Source: Gnetum montanum
Lineage: Eukaryota; Streptophyta; Gnetopsida; Gnetales; Gnetaceae
Direction: 5' to 3'
DNA length: 62,426 nt
Assembly: GCA_015680685.1 (NCBI GenBank)
Contig: MNCI01004505.1
Coordinates: forward strand, 182,606-245,031
Positions 21,570-33,483 of this stretch are shown here, one piece after another. How positions within the stretch are numbered: position 1 is the first letter of the stretch; each line of letters opens with the position of its first letter. The notes below the pieces were generated by a model. It worked only from the letters and a program-made list of their open reading frames with translations. It did not search any database and was not told where the DNA came from. The position numbers and the translations under genes were made by a program.

Positions 21570-23867
21570 CCTACTGCAGTTAGACAAAAGAGTCCTTGGG
21601 GTTTGGATTTCTTTTTCTCCATCATTATCCTAAACTCAATTCATCGAACGAAGCCAAATAAGATTTGGTACATGTGTAATTACCAAAAACAGCACGCAAC
21701 CACCCTTTCTTAAACAGCATGCAACAGCCACCCTTTCTTAGCATACTTTCGTAGGCAAGGTGAGAGGATATTCTTGAGCATATGTAGCATATTGGAATCT
21801 TGTTATGTTATATGACTTGTATCCAAATTTCTGTAGCCAAGTTAACATTGACATTGCCATTTATATTTCATGAATTTTATTTTATTTTTGAGGGAAGATA
21901 ATTCATGGTTAGTAGCATAAGCTCTACTTACATCCACTAACTAAAAAGGGTCCTACCACAAGGCTATTCAACTAGAGGCAAGAATCAAACCTAGAGATCA
22001 GTGTCCTGACCACTTACCCTAGGGTCCTACCACAAGGTTACTCCACTAGAGGCAAGAATCAAAAACCCAGAGATCAGTGTCGTGACCACTTACCTACTTG
22101 ACACCCCAAAAAAATGCTGATAAAAGCGTAGAGTGAGTGAAATTTTATATAAGATAAGTTACATGTGGTTTTTTTTGGTCTGTGACAAATGGTGTGAAAT
22201 TTGCATTATATATCAAAAACAACAAATTTGCATTATATATCAAAAACAACAAATTTGGCCGAGGGTGAGAGCATACACTAATTGATAGAATTTTTTCTTC
22301 AGAAAACCCATCCTTAGGAAAAATAAGGTACATAACTCTTGTTCTTCGTCCAGAAGGCATGAAAATTTGGGTTTTTAAATCTTGTTCTTCGTCCAGAAGT
22401 CGTGAAATTTTTTACTCAAAAAACTTTTTACTTGTAAACAAAAAAGATATATAGATATATATTATAAATATATAACTAAGCTAGTGGAAAAACTTAGTGC
22501 ACAATCATAAATGATCTTCGAATTAATATAATCTTTGATATATCAATGATAATGAAATGAAGGAACAAAAAAACTTTAATTAAACATATACTTAGACTAT
22601 TGCATATGAACCAGGAATGATAGGAAAACAATGCAAAAACAAAGTTTTAATTGTTAAAAATGATTGAGTTTAAAATCGTTAGAAAAATAACTAAGTATGA
22701 ATTATGGAAAAATAAACTAAGTATGAAATGGAGTGTAAAGAATGGAATAATATAAATCTCATATAAAAGAGCATAGGATATTAAAATAATAGTATTATTA
22801 TGTAGAGAGAAAGGTGTTAGATGTCTTTCTAAAAAAGTGAAATTTTTATGGGGAAAAATAATTAAATATAAAAACATGAAAAATTTAACTTAAGTATAGA
22901 ATGCATTGTAAGTGAGAAAAAAATTCCAAGTATGGAAAACAAATAAAGAGATGATAAATAAGAAAAATAAGATGCTACATTATGGGGAAAAGATCCCATG
23001 TCCTTTCTTGAACAACAAAAGTCATTTATTGATGAATGTTAAAGTGATCACCTCTTAGTAAGGGCCAAACTACAAGTGATAGGAGAGATAACACAAGTGT
23101 AATGAAACTAATAAAAGAATTTCAAATATTAAGCAATCAAACTAGAATTGTTTTAGCTAAGGCTCCCATCACTCACACTGGAGCTAAATGAATTCTAACT
23201 TTAGAATGTGGCACAGAAGCCCAAAAAATCTATCTTTATAAGTTGTTATCAAAGGTGTAGAAGGTATTGAATATGGGGGGTGGGGGGTGTAGAAGGTATT
23301 GAATATGACCAAGGAGCATGCACATGTTGCAATAATGTAAGCACACATGTTCTAGATCTCAAATATCAAAATTCTATCCCAAAATTTGTATTTTGAGCTA
23401 GTATTTATAGGCATAGAGTTTTCAAATTTAAATTAGAATTGCTAAAATTAAACTCAAAGATAAGTGTAACTTATTACTAAGTGTGAAAATGGCAAGTTTG
23501 ATCTTTGGTTTCAACAAACATGGCAACCCATTCAAGTGACACCGACACTATTAGCATTACCAACACTTGCCAAAATTTTTACGAATTTCTTAAAGTGTCA
23601 AAAATGAATCTATGAAGCTTCATTTGATGTTTGAATTGATGTCACAAGGAGTTGAAATGATGTTGAGAAAGCCAAACACTCCTAAAATAATCTTTATAGA
23701 ATCACTTTACATAAATGATTCCATCATTAAAGCTCCTTATACTATTAATAGTTTTTTTAGCAAATCATTTTCCTTCTACTTTTTCTTCTAAATTTTTTAG
23801 CAAGGAATTCCTCTAGGCCTTTAGTATGCATATTTCTCATCTTATCATAGAAGCACATCGAAGTATT
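21570..23867. other. Non-coding, with small tandem duplications
   Basis: No gene. A ~75-bp tandem duplication at about 21,949-22,105 shares AGGGTCCTACCACAAGG and AGAGATCAGTGTC. A 30-bp tandem copy lies at 22,198-22,255 (TTTGCATTATATATC). CTTGTTCTTCGTCCAGAAG is repeated at about 22,338 and 22,381, and GTAGAAGGTATTGAATATG around a G run at 23,258-23,308. 22,430-23,000 is very A/T-rich. Confidence 0.6.
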
Positions 23868-25510
23868 CTTGAAGAGAAATTATAATAGAAGAAATCAAAG
23901 TAGCAAACTTTAATTTAGCAAATGGTAAAGCTCCAAGTTTTTATGGTTTTCCTATTGAATTTTTAAAGAAGCATTACGACATTGTTGGAGATGATCTCTT
24001 TCATGTTTTTCAAAAAACCGTTTAAAAAGTTTCTCTTGGTAAAAATATTAATAAAGCTATGATTTGTCTTCTCCCTAAGAATGGAGATATTCAACATATT
24101 GATAATTGGAGGTCTATTACTCTTCTTAACAATAGTTATAAAATTTTAGTTAAATGCATACCTTACCGAATTTAAAATGCTCTTGAAGATATCATAAGAC
24201 TTGAGTAAACTAGTTTTGTTAAAGGTAGACATATCTTAAATAATGTTATTTCAAATTAGGAGGAAATGTAGTGGGCTCTTGATAACAACTAAGACATTAC
24301 TTTTATTAAGTGAGATTATGCCAAAGTTTATGACAAGATTGAATGGAATTTTTTTTATTTTTTTTCTTCACAGATTAGGATTTGGTGATTATTTTATTAA
24401 CTTATCCATATTCTACTCATTGTTACTAATGCTTAAGTTGCTATTAATTTTGAATTAAGTTCCTTCTTTTCTCTTCAATGATTAGTTTGTCAATGTTGTT
24501 CTTTAGATCTATATCTTTATTTTTGCTGCAAATTTTCTTTCACATAATCTACATTATGATCAGCAAAGGAATTTTGTAAAGGAAATTTTAATTGATGATC
24601 AAGATACACAATTTTTTAACATGCACTTTAAATATGTTTATTTTTTTATGATCAATAATTCTCAACAACATATCAATACTCTTTTAGCTAGAGCAGAGGA
24701 TTACTACATGTTATCTAGCTCTTGGATCAAATAGCAAAAAACTATTACTTATTGTACTAGCATTATTAATAAGTGGGTTACTTTTAAGCCTTAGAAAATC
24801 TTGAAAATAGATTATCTTTTTAAAAATTTAGAAATAACTTTTTCTTTTTAGCCTAATCTTACTATTTTGTGAAATTATGTGATTGATAAAATTGAAAAGA
24901 ATCTTTATAAATAGAAATAAAACAAGTTCACCCTTTCTTGTAAAGTTTTAGTTATCAAGTAAATACTTTAATCAACTCATATTTATTACTCTAGTTATTG
25001 GACTCTTTATAAAACTTCATATGATATAATTAATCGTATTATTTGTTGGTTTCTTTGATTTGCTAAGCAACATAGAAAAGGTTTTTCTAGAGTTGCTTAA
25101 GATATCTACACTAGTAGTAAGAAAAAAGGAGGACTTAGTCTCATTAATTGTTATAAACAAGTTATTTCTCTTATAACAAATGGATTGCAAAGTGCATTAA
25201 TGAAGATTATGTTTGGATGCTCCTTTTATGAAATAGACTTATGTAAGAAAAACCTATGGATGATAACAACTAGTCTTCTAATAACTTTCTTCACTATCTT
25301 TTTTTTCCTTAAGACTTTTTTATTCTTCGTTCCCCAATTCTTAAAAAAAATTAGAAGACACGATGCAAGCTTAGTAAATATTAGAATTATAATATTATAG
25401 TTTTAAAAGATATGCTTAAGAAAATTAGTCCATGGTGGCTTCTTTTTAATGAAGGAGCTTAGGCCACTAATGCATCTAGATTGTAACTTAGAGTAGATTT
25501 GGAATCACTA
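23868..25510 (+). pseudogene. LINE 1: plant L1-type reverse transcriptase, first part (broken)
   Basis: Non-LTR RT of the L1 clade. Translating across frames gives EEIKVANFNLANGKAPSFYG, FPIEFLKK, MICLLPKNGDIQHIDNWRSI, TLLNNSYKILVKCI, TSFVKGRHILNNVI and a KVYDKIEWNFF box (normally KAYDRxEWxF). After a decayed catalytic region come LYKTSYDIINRIICWF and SSKKKGGLSLINCYKQ, the usual L1 post-RT landmarks. Codons for expected tryptophans are often TAG or TAA. The endonuclease and ORF1 of this element are not visible upstream, so it is 5' truncated. Its zinc-binding tail appears to resume at 36,735 after the insertion of LINE 2. Confidence 0.8.
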
Positions 25511-25805
25511 TAGTTTCTTGTTTGCATATGTGTATATATGATAGATGGATTGCTCGAAATGAAGCTTCTAGCATCTATGGTTTGAATAAAAAGAGAGAAA
25601 AAAATGAAAAATTAATTTCTAATCTTAAGAATTGTCAACATATTATTTTAAGGATTTCAATGACAATGATTTCAATAGTAGCAAGGGATCTAGCTTTGAT
25701 CTACAACAACAAGAGGTTTCATAGTGAGTGTTTATCATTAAACATTGATTTGATGTAAGACAATAGGAAGGTTAGTTAAAGGTAGGTTAGATTGATTAAT
25801 ATTTT
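25511..25805 (+). other. Coding-like stretch between LINE 1 and LINE 2, origin unclear
   Basis: An open frame at 25,522-25,758 reads IYDRWIARNEASSIYGLNKK and ends before 25,760. A W-x-ARNEA block is common near the C terminus of plant L1 proteins, but its position before the zinc-binding tail is not the usual order. It could also be the 5' region of LINE 2. Confidence 0.35.
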
Positions 25806-26560
25806 ATGAATGCAGACTTGTTGCTAAAGAGATTTTGTTGTCTACTAAAGAAATTTGAAAATTTTATCATGGCATCATCACAAGGCACAAAAAAAAAATC
25901 TATAAATACAATTACTTTCAAAGAAATTATAGTTATAAAATGGGAGTATATGATTAGTAATATGACATTACTAGATGAAATTCATGAACAAAATAAAGAA
26001 ATTCTTCAAAGAGTATTAGCCCTCAAACAGAAAATTGAAGGAAAAATGAAACTAGTATTACTCCAAAGGATAATGAACAGATTTTGCTGAAATTAGCAAA
26101 ACTTGAAGCCAATGTAGAAGAAAATAAAAATGAATCTAATCATGAAGGAACAAAAACAAAGATAGAATTTGCAATTGTAGAATCTTTGAAAGAGCAAGAT
26201 CAAAAAAGAACAAAAGAAAAAAATTTGCATTTTGTAGGTATCATAGAGACAAAGGGTGAAAAAAATGAAACTTTATTTAAGAAAGTTGGAAAACATATAC
26301 ACGGTATGCATATAAATTCTCCAAAAATTCATAAAATTTGTAGGGTTCCAAGTAAATGACATGAAAATCCTTGACATATAATTGTTAAATTTCATGATGT
26401 AGAAGATAGAATGCATGTTTGGAGACATCGAAGCCACATGAAATGAACTAAAAATAGGAAAAACATTTGGATAAATGAGGATTTTACATGAAAGAAACTT
26501 GCAAAAAGGGCTAAACAATGGAAAAAGATTAAGGCAATTAATGAATAGCGTTTAGTACCA
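25806..26560 (+). pseudogene. LINE 2 ORF1: coiled coil plus RRM plus C-terminal domain type
   Basis: Two overlapping open stretches (25,806-26,090 and 26,084-26,359) and following frames. The first is rich in K, E, L and I with heptad-like spacing (DEIHEQNKEILQRVLALKQK), suggesting a coiled coil. The second carries KNLHFVGIIETKGEKNETLF, then HINSPKIHKICRVPSK, HIIVKFHDVEDRMHVWRHR, IWINEDF and an AKQWKKIKAIN...YLNARNLAI tail. The order (RNP-like strand, bIVKF strand, DR-x-x-VW, I-x-I-N-E-DF, C-terminal basic helix) matches the chaperone-type ORF1 of vertebrate L1. Most angiosperm L1 ORF1 proteins instead carry DUF4283 and a zinc knuckle. Few stops, but a frame change near 26,085. Confidence 0.65.
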
Positions 26561-26589
26561 TACCTGAATGCTAGAAATTTGGCAATCAT

Positions 26590-27180
26590 TACAAATAAGC
26601 AGTATTCCGAAAATTATTCAAAAAACATATAGCTCCTTTAAGGTGTGGATTTCTTAACATTGATAGTGGAATTCCAAATAAAGTTATTTCTTTGACTAGT
26701 ATTAGCTTCTTTGATAGCTTTGATATTTCTAGTTTCATTAAAACTTGGAAAGATGTTGGTTTTATAAATTTTTTAGTTCCTAGGTTTATTAAATTTATTA
26801 CAAAGAATATAAGAGTAGGACGAGGTAGTAGGTCTTCTAGAGACATTATAATGTTAGTGAGGAAATATTTTGAAAATGTGTGATTTTAGAAAAAATTAAT
26901 GATCATAAATAACATGTTTGACTAAAAATCATATTTCTGCATGGTTGTGCATTTCTAGTCATATCTATGATTTTATTTGTGGATATTTTAATGTAAGGAT
27001 AGATTTAAAGCAAATAAAAAATATTCAATGGCAACATAATATTGATATTTTGGATATTTTTGAAGATCACAATTTAACTCAACATTTTGTAGATAGCACT
27101 ATTAATAACATGGGCCAACAATAATTAGAATAAAAATTTTTGATCTTTTGAATTACAATGGACTTTCTAGATTTCCTCAA
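26590..27180 (+). pseudogene. LINE 2 apurinic-type endonuclease domain (broken)
   Basis: Open stretch 26,692-26,883 plus upstream frame: GFLNIDSGIPNKVISLTSIS, SFDISSFIKTWKD, NIRVGRGSRSSRDIIMLVRK. These correspond to the N-G-x-x-NK start, the DIxxxxET block and the RGxGGxxxLV[RK] block of LINE endonucleases. The metal-binding glutamate of the ET motif reads as lysine (IKTW). A later stretch (26,918-27,124) has YDFICGYFNVRI, where relatives have GDFN, so a second catalytic residue is lost. It follows ORF1 and precedes the split RT, consistent with one element. Confidence 0.65.
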
Positions 27181-27509
27181 TCTTCATCATTTCCTTTTAC
27201 ATGACCTCAAGATAACTCTTTCATTGATTTTCATTTATGTTCTTATAAAAATATTGATTTTATTAAGTTGGAAAGTTTGAAAAGATTTAGTTGAATCTTA
27301 CCATCATCATGTTGAGTTTTTATTGTAAATTTCAATTCTTTTTTGACAACAAAAAATAAGAACAGAAAAAATATTAGTATAAACTCACCCCATTAGTAAA
27401 GGAAAAATATATGAATGCAGCACATAACAAATGGGCTTCTGAAAGAAGACATAAGAAGCTTAAACAAATTTTGCTTATATGTCAAATCATACAATTGACA
27501 ATTGACAAG
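27181..27509 (+). pseudogene. LINE 2 endonuclease-RT linker, left of insertion C1
   Basis: Fragments such as SFIDFHLCSYKNIDFIKLES and NKWASERRHKKLKQILLICQ (one expected change) are linker-like. The LINE is cut at about 27,509 by LTR element C1 and continues at 34,450. Confidence 0.5.
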
Positions 27510-28253
27510 TGAGCGATAAGTACTCCCTACACCCTACCATACAAATCACAAGCATTCACATGCAATCCAGTTGAATTCCATCGATGGGACTAGTGTGGTA
27601 TCTAGATTATTAAGCATTGATCGTAGGTTATTATCTTCTCACTTGGACTAGTGGTAGTTTGGTCATGTATGGTTTAGTCTAGAGTGAGGCATATGATTAT
27701 TGATGTTGTGTAGTCCTTAAACTAATTAATGATAATATAGAAATTAATTAATTAATCTAATTAATAAAAATAAGATAAATTCTAAGCTAGCCTAAAAGCG
27801 AATGAGTGTTCATTCCCAACTTGTCGTAAAAGTCTTGAACTCATGTATCCACTACTGGGATTACCAAGTGTTATGCAACTAGGCGAACCAAGCAATAACG
27901 TTGTTGGGATTACCAAGTGAATACATGTTTATATTTAAAACTGGTTGGGATCATTTTGTCAATTTATTAATATGCATGAAAATATAAATATTAACTAAGT
28001 ACATCGAAAGTAAGTTACATTAAAAGTAAATCTATTCTAAGTCAAAGTGTTGCAATAGATAGGAATCAATCTTGATCTTATTGTTATTCATGAAAAGGGT
28101 CCAAGGACAATGCCACTCAAATAAGACATCATACAATTGACTCAAATCCATGCTATGGGCATTCACTAACTGTTTGCTAGGATTACGAGAGAAAACTGCA
28201 AGAGTCTAGCTACACTACTAACCAAATGGTGTTAATACATGGCAAATGCTCAC

Positions 28254-28263
28254 ATATTTATAG
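28254..28263 (-). promoter_or_regulatory. TATA box of C1 left LTR
   Basis: CCTATAAATA on the minus strand, same place as in the right LTR (34,206) and in C2 (38,008). Confidence 0.65.
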
Positions 28264-28332
28264 GAAAATACAAGAATTGCATCAAAAGAGATGTGTTAAC
28301 ACATTTAGCTATGTTGACAGGGATATGTCGAC

Positions 28333-28550
28333 AAGGATGCATCAACAAGGCTACGTCAATGCATCTAAGATGCATTGCCCATTAATGCATCTACACATTT
28401 TCATCGACACATATGTGTCAACGCATATAAGATGCATCAATGAGAATGTGTTGATAAGGCTTCATCAATAAGGATGCATCAACAAGGCTTCGTCAATAAG
28501 GATGAGTCAACAAGGCTTTGTCGATAGGGATCCATCAATGAATCTACTCA
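28333..28550. repeat. 28-bp tandem repeats in U3 of C1 left LTR
   Basis: Units of exactly 28 bp start at 28,442, 28,470, 28,498 and (partial) 28,526, with another at 28,333. The pattern is AAGG-ATGCATCAACAAGG-CTTCGTCAAT. Variants swap GCATCAAC, GTGTTGAT, GAGTCAAC, TTCGTC, TTTGTC and TTCATC, mostly CpG-to-TpG or CpG-to-CpA steps. They lie just upstream of the minus-strand TATA box. Confidence 0.8.
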
Positions 28551-28568
28551 ATATATCATGTCTCATCA

Positions 28569-30560
28569 TACCCTCACGACTAACGAAAAGCTCATCCTTG
28601 AGTTATATATAAATGGAAGAAGTTTCATTACAAAAATTGTGCGATGACCAAGACTAGATTGGCTATCATTACAAAATTAGAGTGCCACATTACAAAATTT
28701 TATTCAAGTGGATGTATTACAAAATGAAGAAAAGATTAGACAAACATCAAATTTTGCAAAATTACAAAGGTCTTCCAAAATCTTCTGAAGATGAATCTTC
28801 TTGTTGTTGCTAGTAGTAGTAGACTTGCCAACCTTGACTATTATGTTGATGTTTCTCTTCTATATGGATTAAAATTTCTCATCATCATTCCATGGGTTTA
28901 GAAAACATGTGATGTTTGAGCTTTAATCCCTATATGTGCTACTATTTGTCCATGGGCATATCCTCTATTTTTCTCCTCTTGGCTTCGTTTCCTTTACTTT
29001 TTACAAGACCTCCAACCTTAGGGATTTTTTTGGCATCATTTGAAATCACAAAAGGATGTGGTAATTTTTCATTAATGATTAACCTTTTCTAAATCATTAG
29101 TTAGCTCAAAATTCAAAAAAATTTAGCATGTAAGCTCAAGATGATTTCATAATAATGTTTCCTAAGACTCTAAGGTAACTAAAATCATCAAGTTGTTCAA
29201 GTTATTTTGATTATTTTTACTATTAGTTATCATAATGTTCAAAAATGAGGTGTTAGAAAANGTGATGAAAATTAGTCCCAAAATCATGCATAAATTCAAA
29301 GAAGCCATCAATGATGTTTTTGAAGATATGAGGTTTGGTTCAAAATCATGATCAACAAAAGTTATGCAAGTGGATCCTCCCCAAAGCAAGCTTCGGCCAT
29401 AATGCCCTTGCATAACCACTTCTATAAATGTTTGTGGACATCTTAGAAGTTAACTATAGATCATTCCTTTATTCCAAACAACACAAAAATACCTTGGTTA
29501 GGATCTTGCACTATACTATAAAAAATCATTAGGCCCATAATTACATGCAACAGTGATGTGAATAATGGAATAAAAAGGAATTGCAAAGATTAGGATGTAA
29601 GGTACTTAATCATGTCCACAATGGGTTCTTATCTCAATTGTGATTAAAATGATCATGATACCTATCCATCCAAGCTTTAGATGAAGTCCATATCATTAAT
29701 AGTGGCCTAGGATTGATGTGTTCCTTCCTACCTGCTATCATGAGTCCACAACAACCATAGAGAACAAACATCACTCCAAAAAGAAAAGAAAGGAGAAGAA
29801 GGAAGGAAGTAAGGACCTTAGTTAGAGGTGTGTCTTTAGGCATGGGTAACATGTATTTCTAGCCCCATAACCAGTGCTTGTAGCCCATTATTATGTTTAA
29901 GGGTTGTGCTTTGAATTTCCATTATTTTTTTCTTTTTCACTCTTTTTCTTCTTCTTTTCTTTCTCTTTTTTTTTTTTCATCGGAACCACACTATGCAAAG
30001 AAATGCTTCCTATTTATTAATAAAAAATAGGAGTGATGACACATTTCATGAGAATTCATAGACCACAAGAAAGAATTCAAGAAGAGAACCTAACAAATCC
30101 ACTTCAGGTTACATCCTTTTCCATTCCCACTTGATCTTCCCTCTTTCTTTAAGGCACAATAATCATTAGTTAATTTTTAGTTTCGTGTAAGAAAAACCAT
30201 ATTACTTTTATGATAAAGACCTTTTATTTAAAGAAATTAGAGAGATGGATGATGTGATCTCACTGCATTACCCAATTATTTACCCAATCGACTTGATAGC
30301 ATAGGACAAAAACCCAACACATGATGTTGACTTCTGCATCATGACTGGAAATATTATTAACAAAAACATCGTATACATTCATAAAACATAAATAAAATGG
30401 CTCAAGAAAATAGAAAATTGGAAAGAAAAAAATAACAAGAAATAGAAGACATATTAAGAATTGGAAAATTTTTTAAGAAATAGGAAAATGATAAAAAAAT
30501 TGTAAAAAAAAAAAGAAAAGCAAAAATGCACTTATTAGTTATTGATTTAAGATGGGGCAC
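28569..30560. other. Non-coding 3' spacer of C1
   Basis: No gene. Shares ordered blocks with C2: TCCTCCCCAA at 29,371 and 42,673, GGCATGG[CG]TAACATGT at 29,838 and 43,155, TTTTCCATTCCCACTT-like at 30,117 and 43,498, and TGATCTCACTGCAT at 30,255 and 43,631. In C2 this block follows integrase. A single N is present at 29,262. Confidence 0.7.
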
Positions 30561-33300
30561 CTCCCCCATGACTAAAATCATGGATGAGCATTCGAAAAAT
30601 GTACTTCACATTCCCTTTCTTATACACCATAAGTTTTCCATTTATAATCTTCAATGGTTTAAGTTTTCACTTAGTAGTATCTTTAACATTAATGATAAAA
30701 ATGTTTCGATCATTTGGAGACATATCTTTAGCTAGACTAGAATGTGTTTTCTTTTTTAATTCATCTAGACATGTTTCCTTGTTTATTTTCTATTTTTTTT
30801 CTTGTGTCTCCTTGTTTAACATCTTCTTTTGGTGTACAGTTAGAGTGTAAAATATTCTTTTCTAAGTTCTCTATTTGGTTCACTTTCTTACAACAAGAGC
30901 TAATAAGTGAGTTGGATGTTTCTATGCATCTTTGAACTAGTTTTATATTCTCATTTTCAAGCCATTGGATGTCTTTTGGTTTGGTAGCTATTTTGTAGAC
31001 TTAGTTTTGCACACACACTTGTTCCTTAAGTTTTTTGTATAGGGATTGTGTTAATACTTTGAACCTTCAGTCCACAACTGCACCCTTTATCATTATTAGT
31101 AATGCATGGAATTTTCTATCCCCTCCATAGTGATAGGTTCATATTTTAGGTATTTTTTTGGACTGGTAATGATTGTTGGCTCTTGCATAGGATTAGGAGA
31201 CATTGTTTTTTGTGATAAAGGGTGTTGCAGTAGTTTGGCCTCGTGCTGGTTCTAATGAGCTATTAGGTCTATAAGTTTTATTCACGTGTGTGGGAACTAT
31301 CCTAAAGAAAGGATGTTTCTAAGACTTTTGCTAAGATCTACTAACATTATCATTTACTTGTATGTTCATAGCACAAGTTGCATTCTTCTATTAAGGTTGT
31401 CATGCCAATCCTTCCTTCATTGTTGGTGGTGACATATGATGAAGGGAATATGAGAGTGTTGAGGGTGTGACATATGATGAGAGACCTAGGATGACAATCT
31501 CACAAGAGATGTTGTCGGTTGATGATATTATGGGGAGTAGTAGTACTAATTTGAGGTAGAGGAAGTAGAACCATTTGGAGAAATAGGTTGTTAAACATAG
31601 TATCCATAAGCGTCTAACTAGCAATAAGGGTATTGTTGGATTGTTGATGCCATTTTCCATGATTGTGGGTTTTGCCAATATGGTTGACAATAGTTTTGAG
31701 GTTGATAAGAAGTCCCACTAGGATAGTACTATTGGTTGTAGGACTATCTATACTTACCTTGTGGATAAGGTAATCTCCTAGGCATTTTCTTTTCTACAAA
31801 CTTGGAATTCAAAGTAAAAGCTCCAAACTCTCATAGATGTAACATAATTGGGCAATAGCCCTTTTGATGTTTATATTGGTAGATTTCAAATCTATCATCC
31901 TCTTCTATGTTTGAGTCTATAGCCTCTTCTACTATAGCTATTTTACCTTTTTCGTGATAATTTTCCTTACTTATTTCTTTGTTCTTTTTCCTCTTCTTGT
32001 TTTGATCACTTAATCCCTTTTGCTTTACCTTCTCCTCTATGATTTTCAAGTTGGTTGTAACTTTAATCTCAGTGATATACTTTTGTATTAGCAAGGTTTT
32101 ATGTGAAATTAACTCATCAAGAGCTACCTCTTTTTCATGATCTTAAATATGGATCTCTTTTTCATGAAGAGTTGAATTCCAATTATATTCCTCTACACTT
32201 TCCCTTTTACATAGCTCTCCTTCTTCTTTTGCCACCTATTTAACTAGTCTTTGTATCCAGTGGACTCTCAATTTTGATAATTGTCCATGGCTATAGATCC
32301 CAAGGGTCTCCCTCATTTTATTACAAAGCTCATCTATGATGTGGAGAAGCTGCTATTTTTGAGAAAAATCATGGCCTAGACATTTATGTAGTAGAGAATA
32401 GTATCTGTCCAAGTCTACATCAAAAGATTCATGATTTTCTTACTTCCACCCTTGGATTTATTTTCTTATATTGGACACTCTTTCATAGGTTTGGTATTTT
32501 TCATTAAATATTTCAAGCATTGTGAACCATCGATGGATTAAGTCTAGTTCCAAGAATCTATGCCAACTTTATTCTTCTTCTATTAGTATTCTAGGAAAGA
32601 GCTTGAGCTTTTGCCACTTACTTTTGATATTTTGCAAGGCGTAACCATCATGGAAGCCTTGTAAATGATGTTGTGGATCAAAATTATAGCCTCCCTAAAA
32701 TTTAGAAATGTTATTCATATCAAGACATTTGATGTGACTTTTCCTTTGATGTCTATGATGTATTCTAACTATCTCCCTGATCTATATTATGCTCCTAGTA
32801 GCCAACAAGGGTTCATCTTTATCAAACATGTCATGGTAATAATCTCTATTTCTATATGTCTAATAGTGATGGTCTTGTCTATGCTCAGTTTGAGGTCTTT
32901 CATCTTATCTTTGATTTCTATTTCTATCTTCATATTGAACTCTATCTTCATACATCTACACACCTTGATCAGAACTAGACATTGAATATGAAGAGGAAGA
33001 TGATGAATTAGGAGAATCACCATGGCTTCTATATCTCCTCCTATGGTCCCTTGATTTATCTCTTCTAGGTTTAGAGGAGGTCCTAGGCCTTGAGGCCCTC
33101 CTCATTCTAGGACTTGTTCCATCACCTCTAGGATTTTTTGCATCAATTCAACATAGTATTTGAATGTAGTAAGGGTCTAAATGAGCATATGAGACCCCTA
33201 CATTTAGTGATTCACTCTAATTCTCTTCAATATAGATATTATCATTTCTCCTACTAGTGTTCTCATCATGTGATGGATTATCAGCTCTGTGTGAAGGATA
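30561..33300 (-). pseudogene. gag: Gag-like protein of C1 (broken)
   Basis: Read right to left: an R/S/D-rich stretch near 33,100-32,800 (SRDHRRRYRSHGDSPNSSSS). Then comes a gag core with WHRFLELDLIHRWFTMLEIF, YQTYERVSNIRK and ENHESFDVDLDRYYSLLHKC near 32,600-32,350. A lysine/glutamate-rich open segment follows at 32,094-31,831 (KQKGLSDQNKKRKKNKEISK), and a tail rich in Y, P and Q near 31,700-31,500. W-x-x-F...F...Y plus a long helical region is compatible with retrotransposon Gag. The frame is kept over about 600 codons with scattered TAG and TAA stops. Beyond 31,400 the sequence continues (open from 30,960 to 30,745) but shows no protease or pol motifs. Confidence 0.6.
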
Positions 33301-33381
33301 CATGTTTTTAATTAATAATATGTATGACTTAAANTTGTGTGAAGGATACATGTTTTTAATTAATAATATGTATGACTTAAA
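33288..33381. other. Single N flanked by a ~45-bp direct duplication (probable assembly join)
   Basis: TGTGTGAAGGATACATG...TATGACTTAAA occurs immediately before and after the N at 33,334. Confidence 0.75.
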
Positions 33382-33464
33382 ATAGTAATATTTTCAAAAA
33401 GATAAATTGTTAATGTTTGAATAACAATCATTTATAATGTAACTAATCTAGATCACTAGCACCA

Positions 33465-33482
33465 TCCCTGGCAACAATGTTA
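33465..33482 (-). other. Primer-binding site of C1, tRNA-Asp type, eroded
   Basis: One base left of the right LTR. The plus strand reads TCCCTGGCAACAATGTTA. Plant tRNA-Asp ends TCCCCGGCAACGGCGCCA, which I recall as the Athila primer. Twelve of 18 bases agree and all six differences are C/T or G/A transitions. Confidence 0.65.
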
Positions 33483-33483
33483 A

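Larger units (their letters stand above)
27510..28568 (-). repeat. C1 left LTR (3' LTR in sense direction)
   Basis: Plus strand TGAGCGATAAG...to...CATGTCTCATCA. The 3' neighbour CCCTCACGACTAAC, read on the minus strand, is a G/A-rich tract directly before the LTR, as expected for a polypurine primer. U3 (right third) contains 28-bp repeats; TATA at 28,254 (minus). Confidence 0.75.

Noticed and set aside
22198-22255. A MITE from the duplicated A/T-rich units
   Set aside because: It is a simple 30-bp tandem duplication without terminal inverted repeats or target duplication.
30526-33023. Plus-strand hydrophobic frames suggesting membrane proteins
   Set aside because: They are opposite the lysine/glutamate-rich gag of C1; A/T-rich antisense of such sequence gives F/L/I-rich products.
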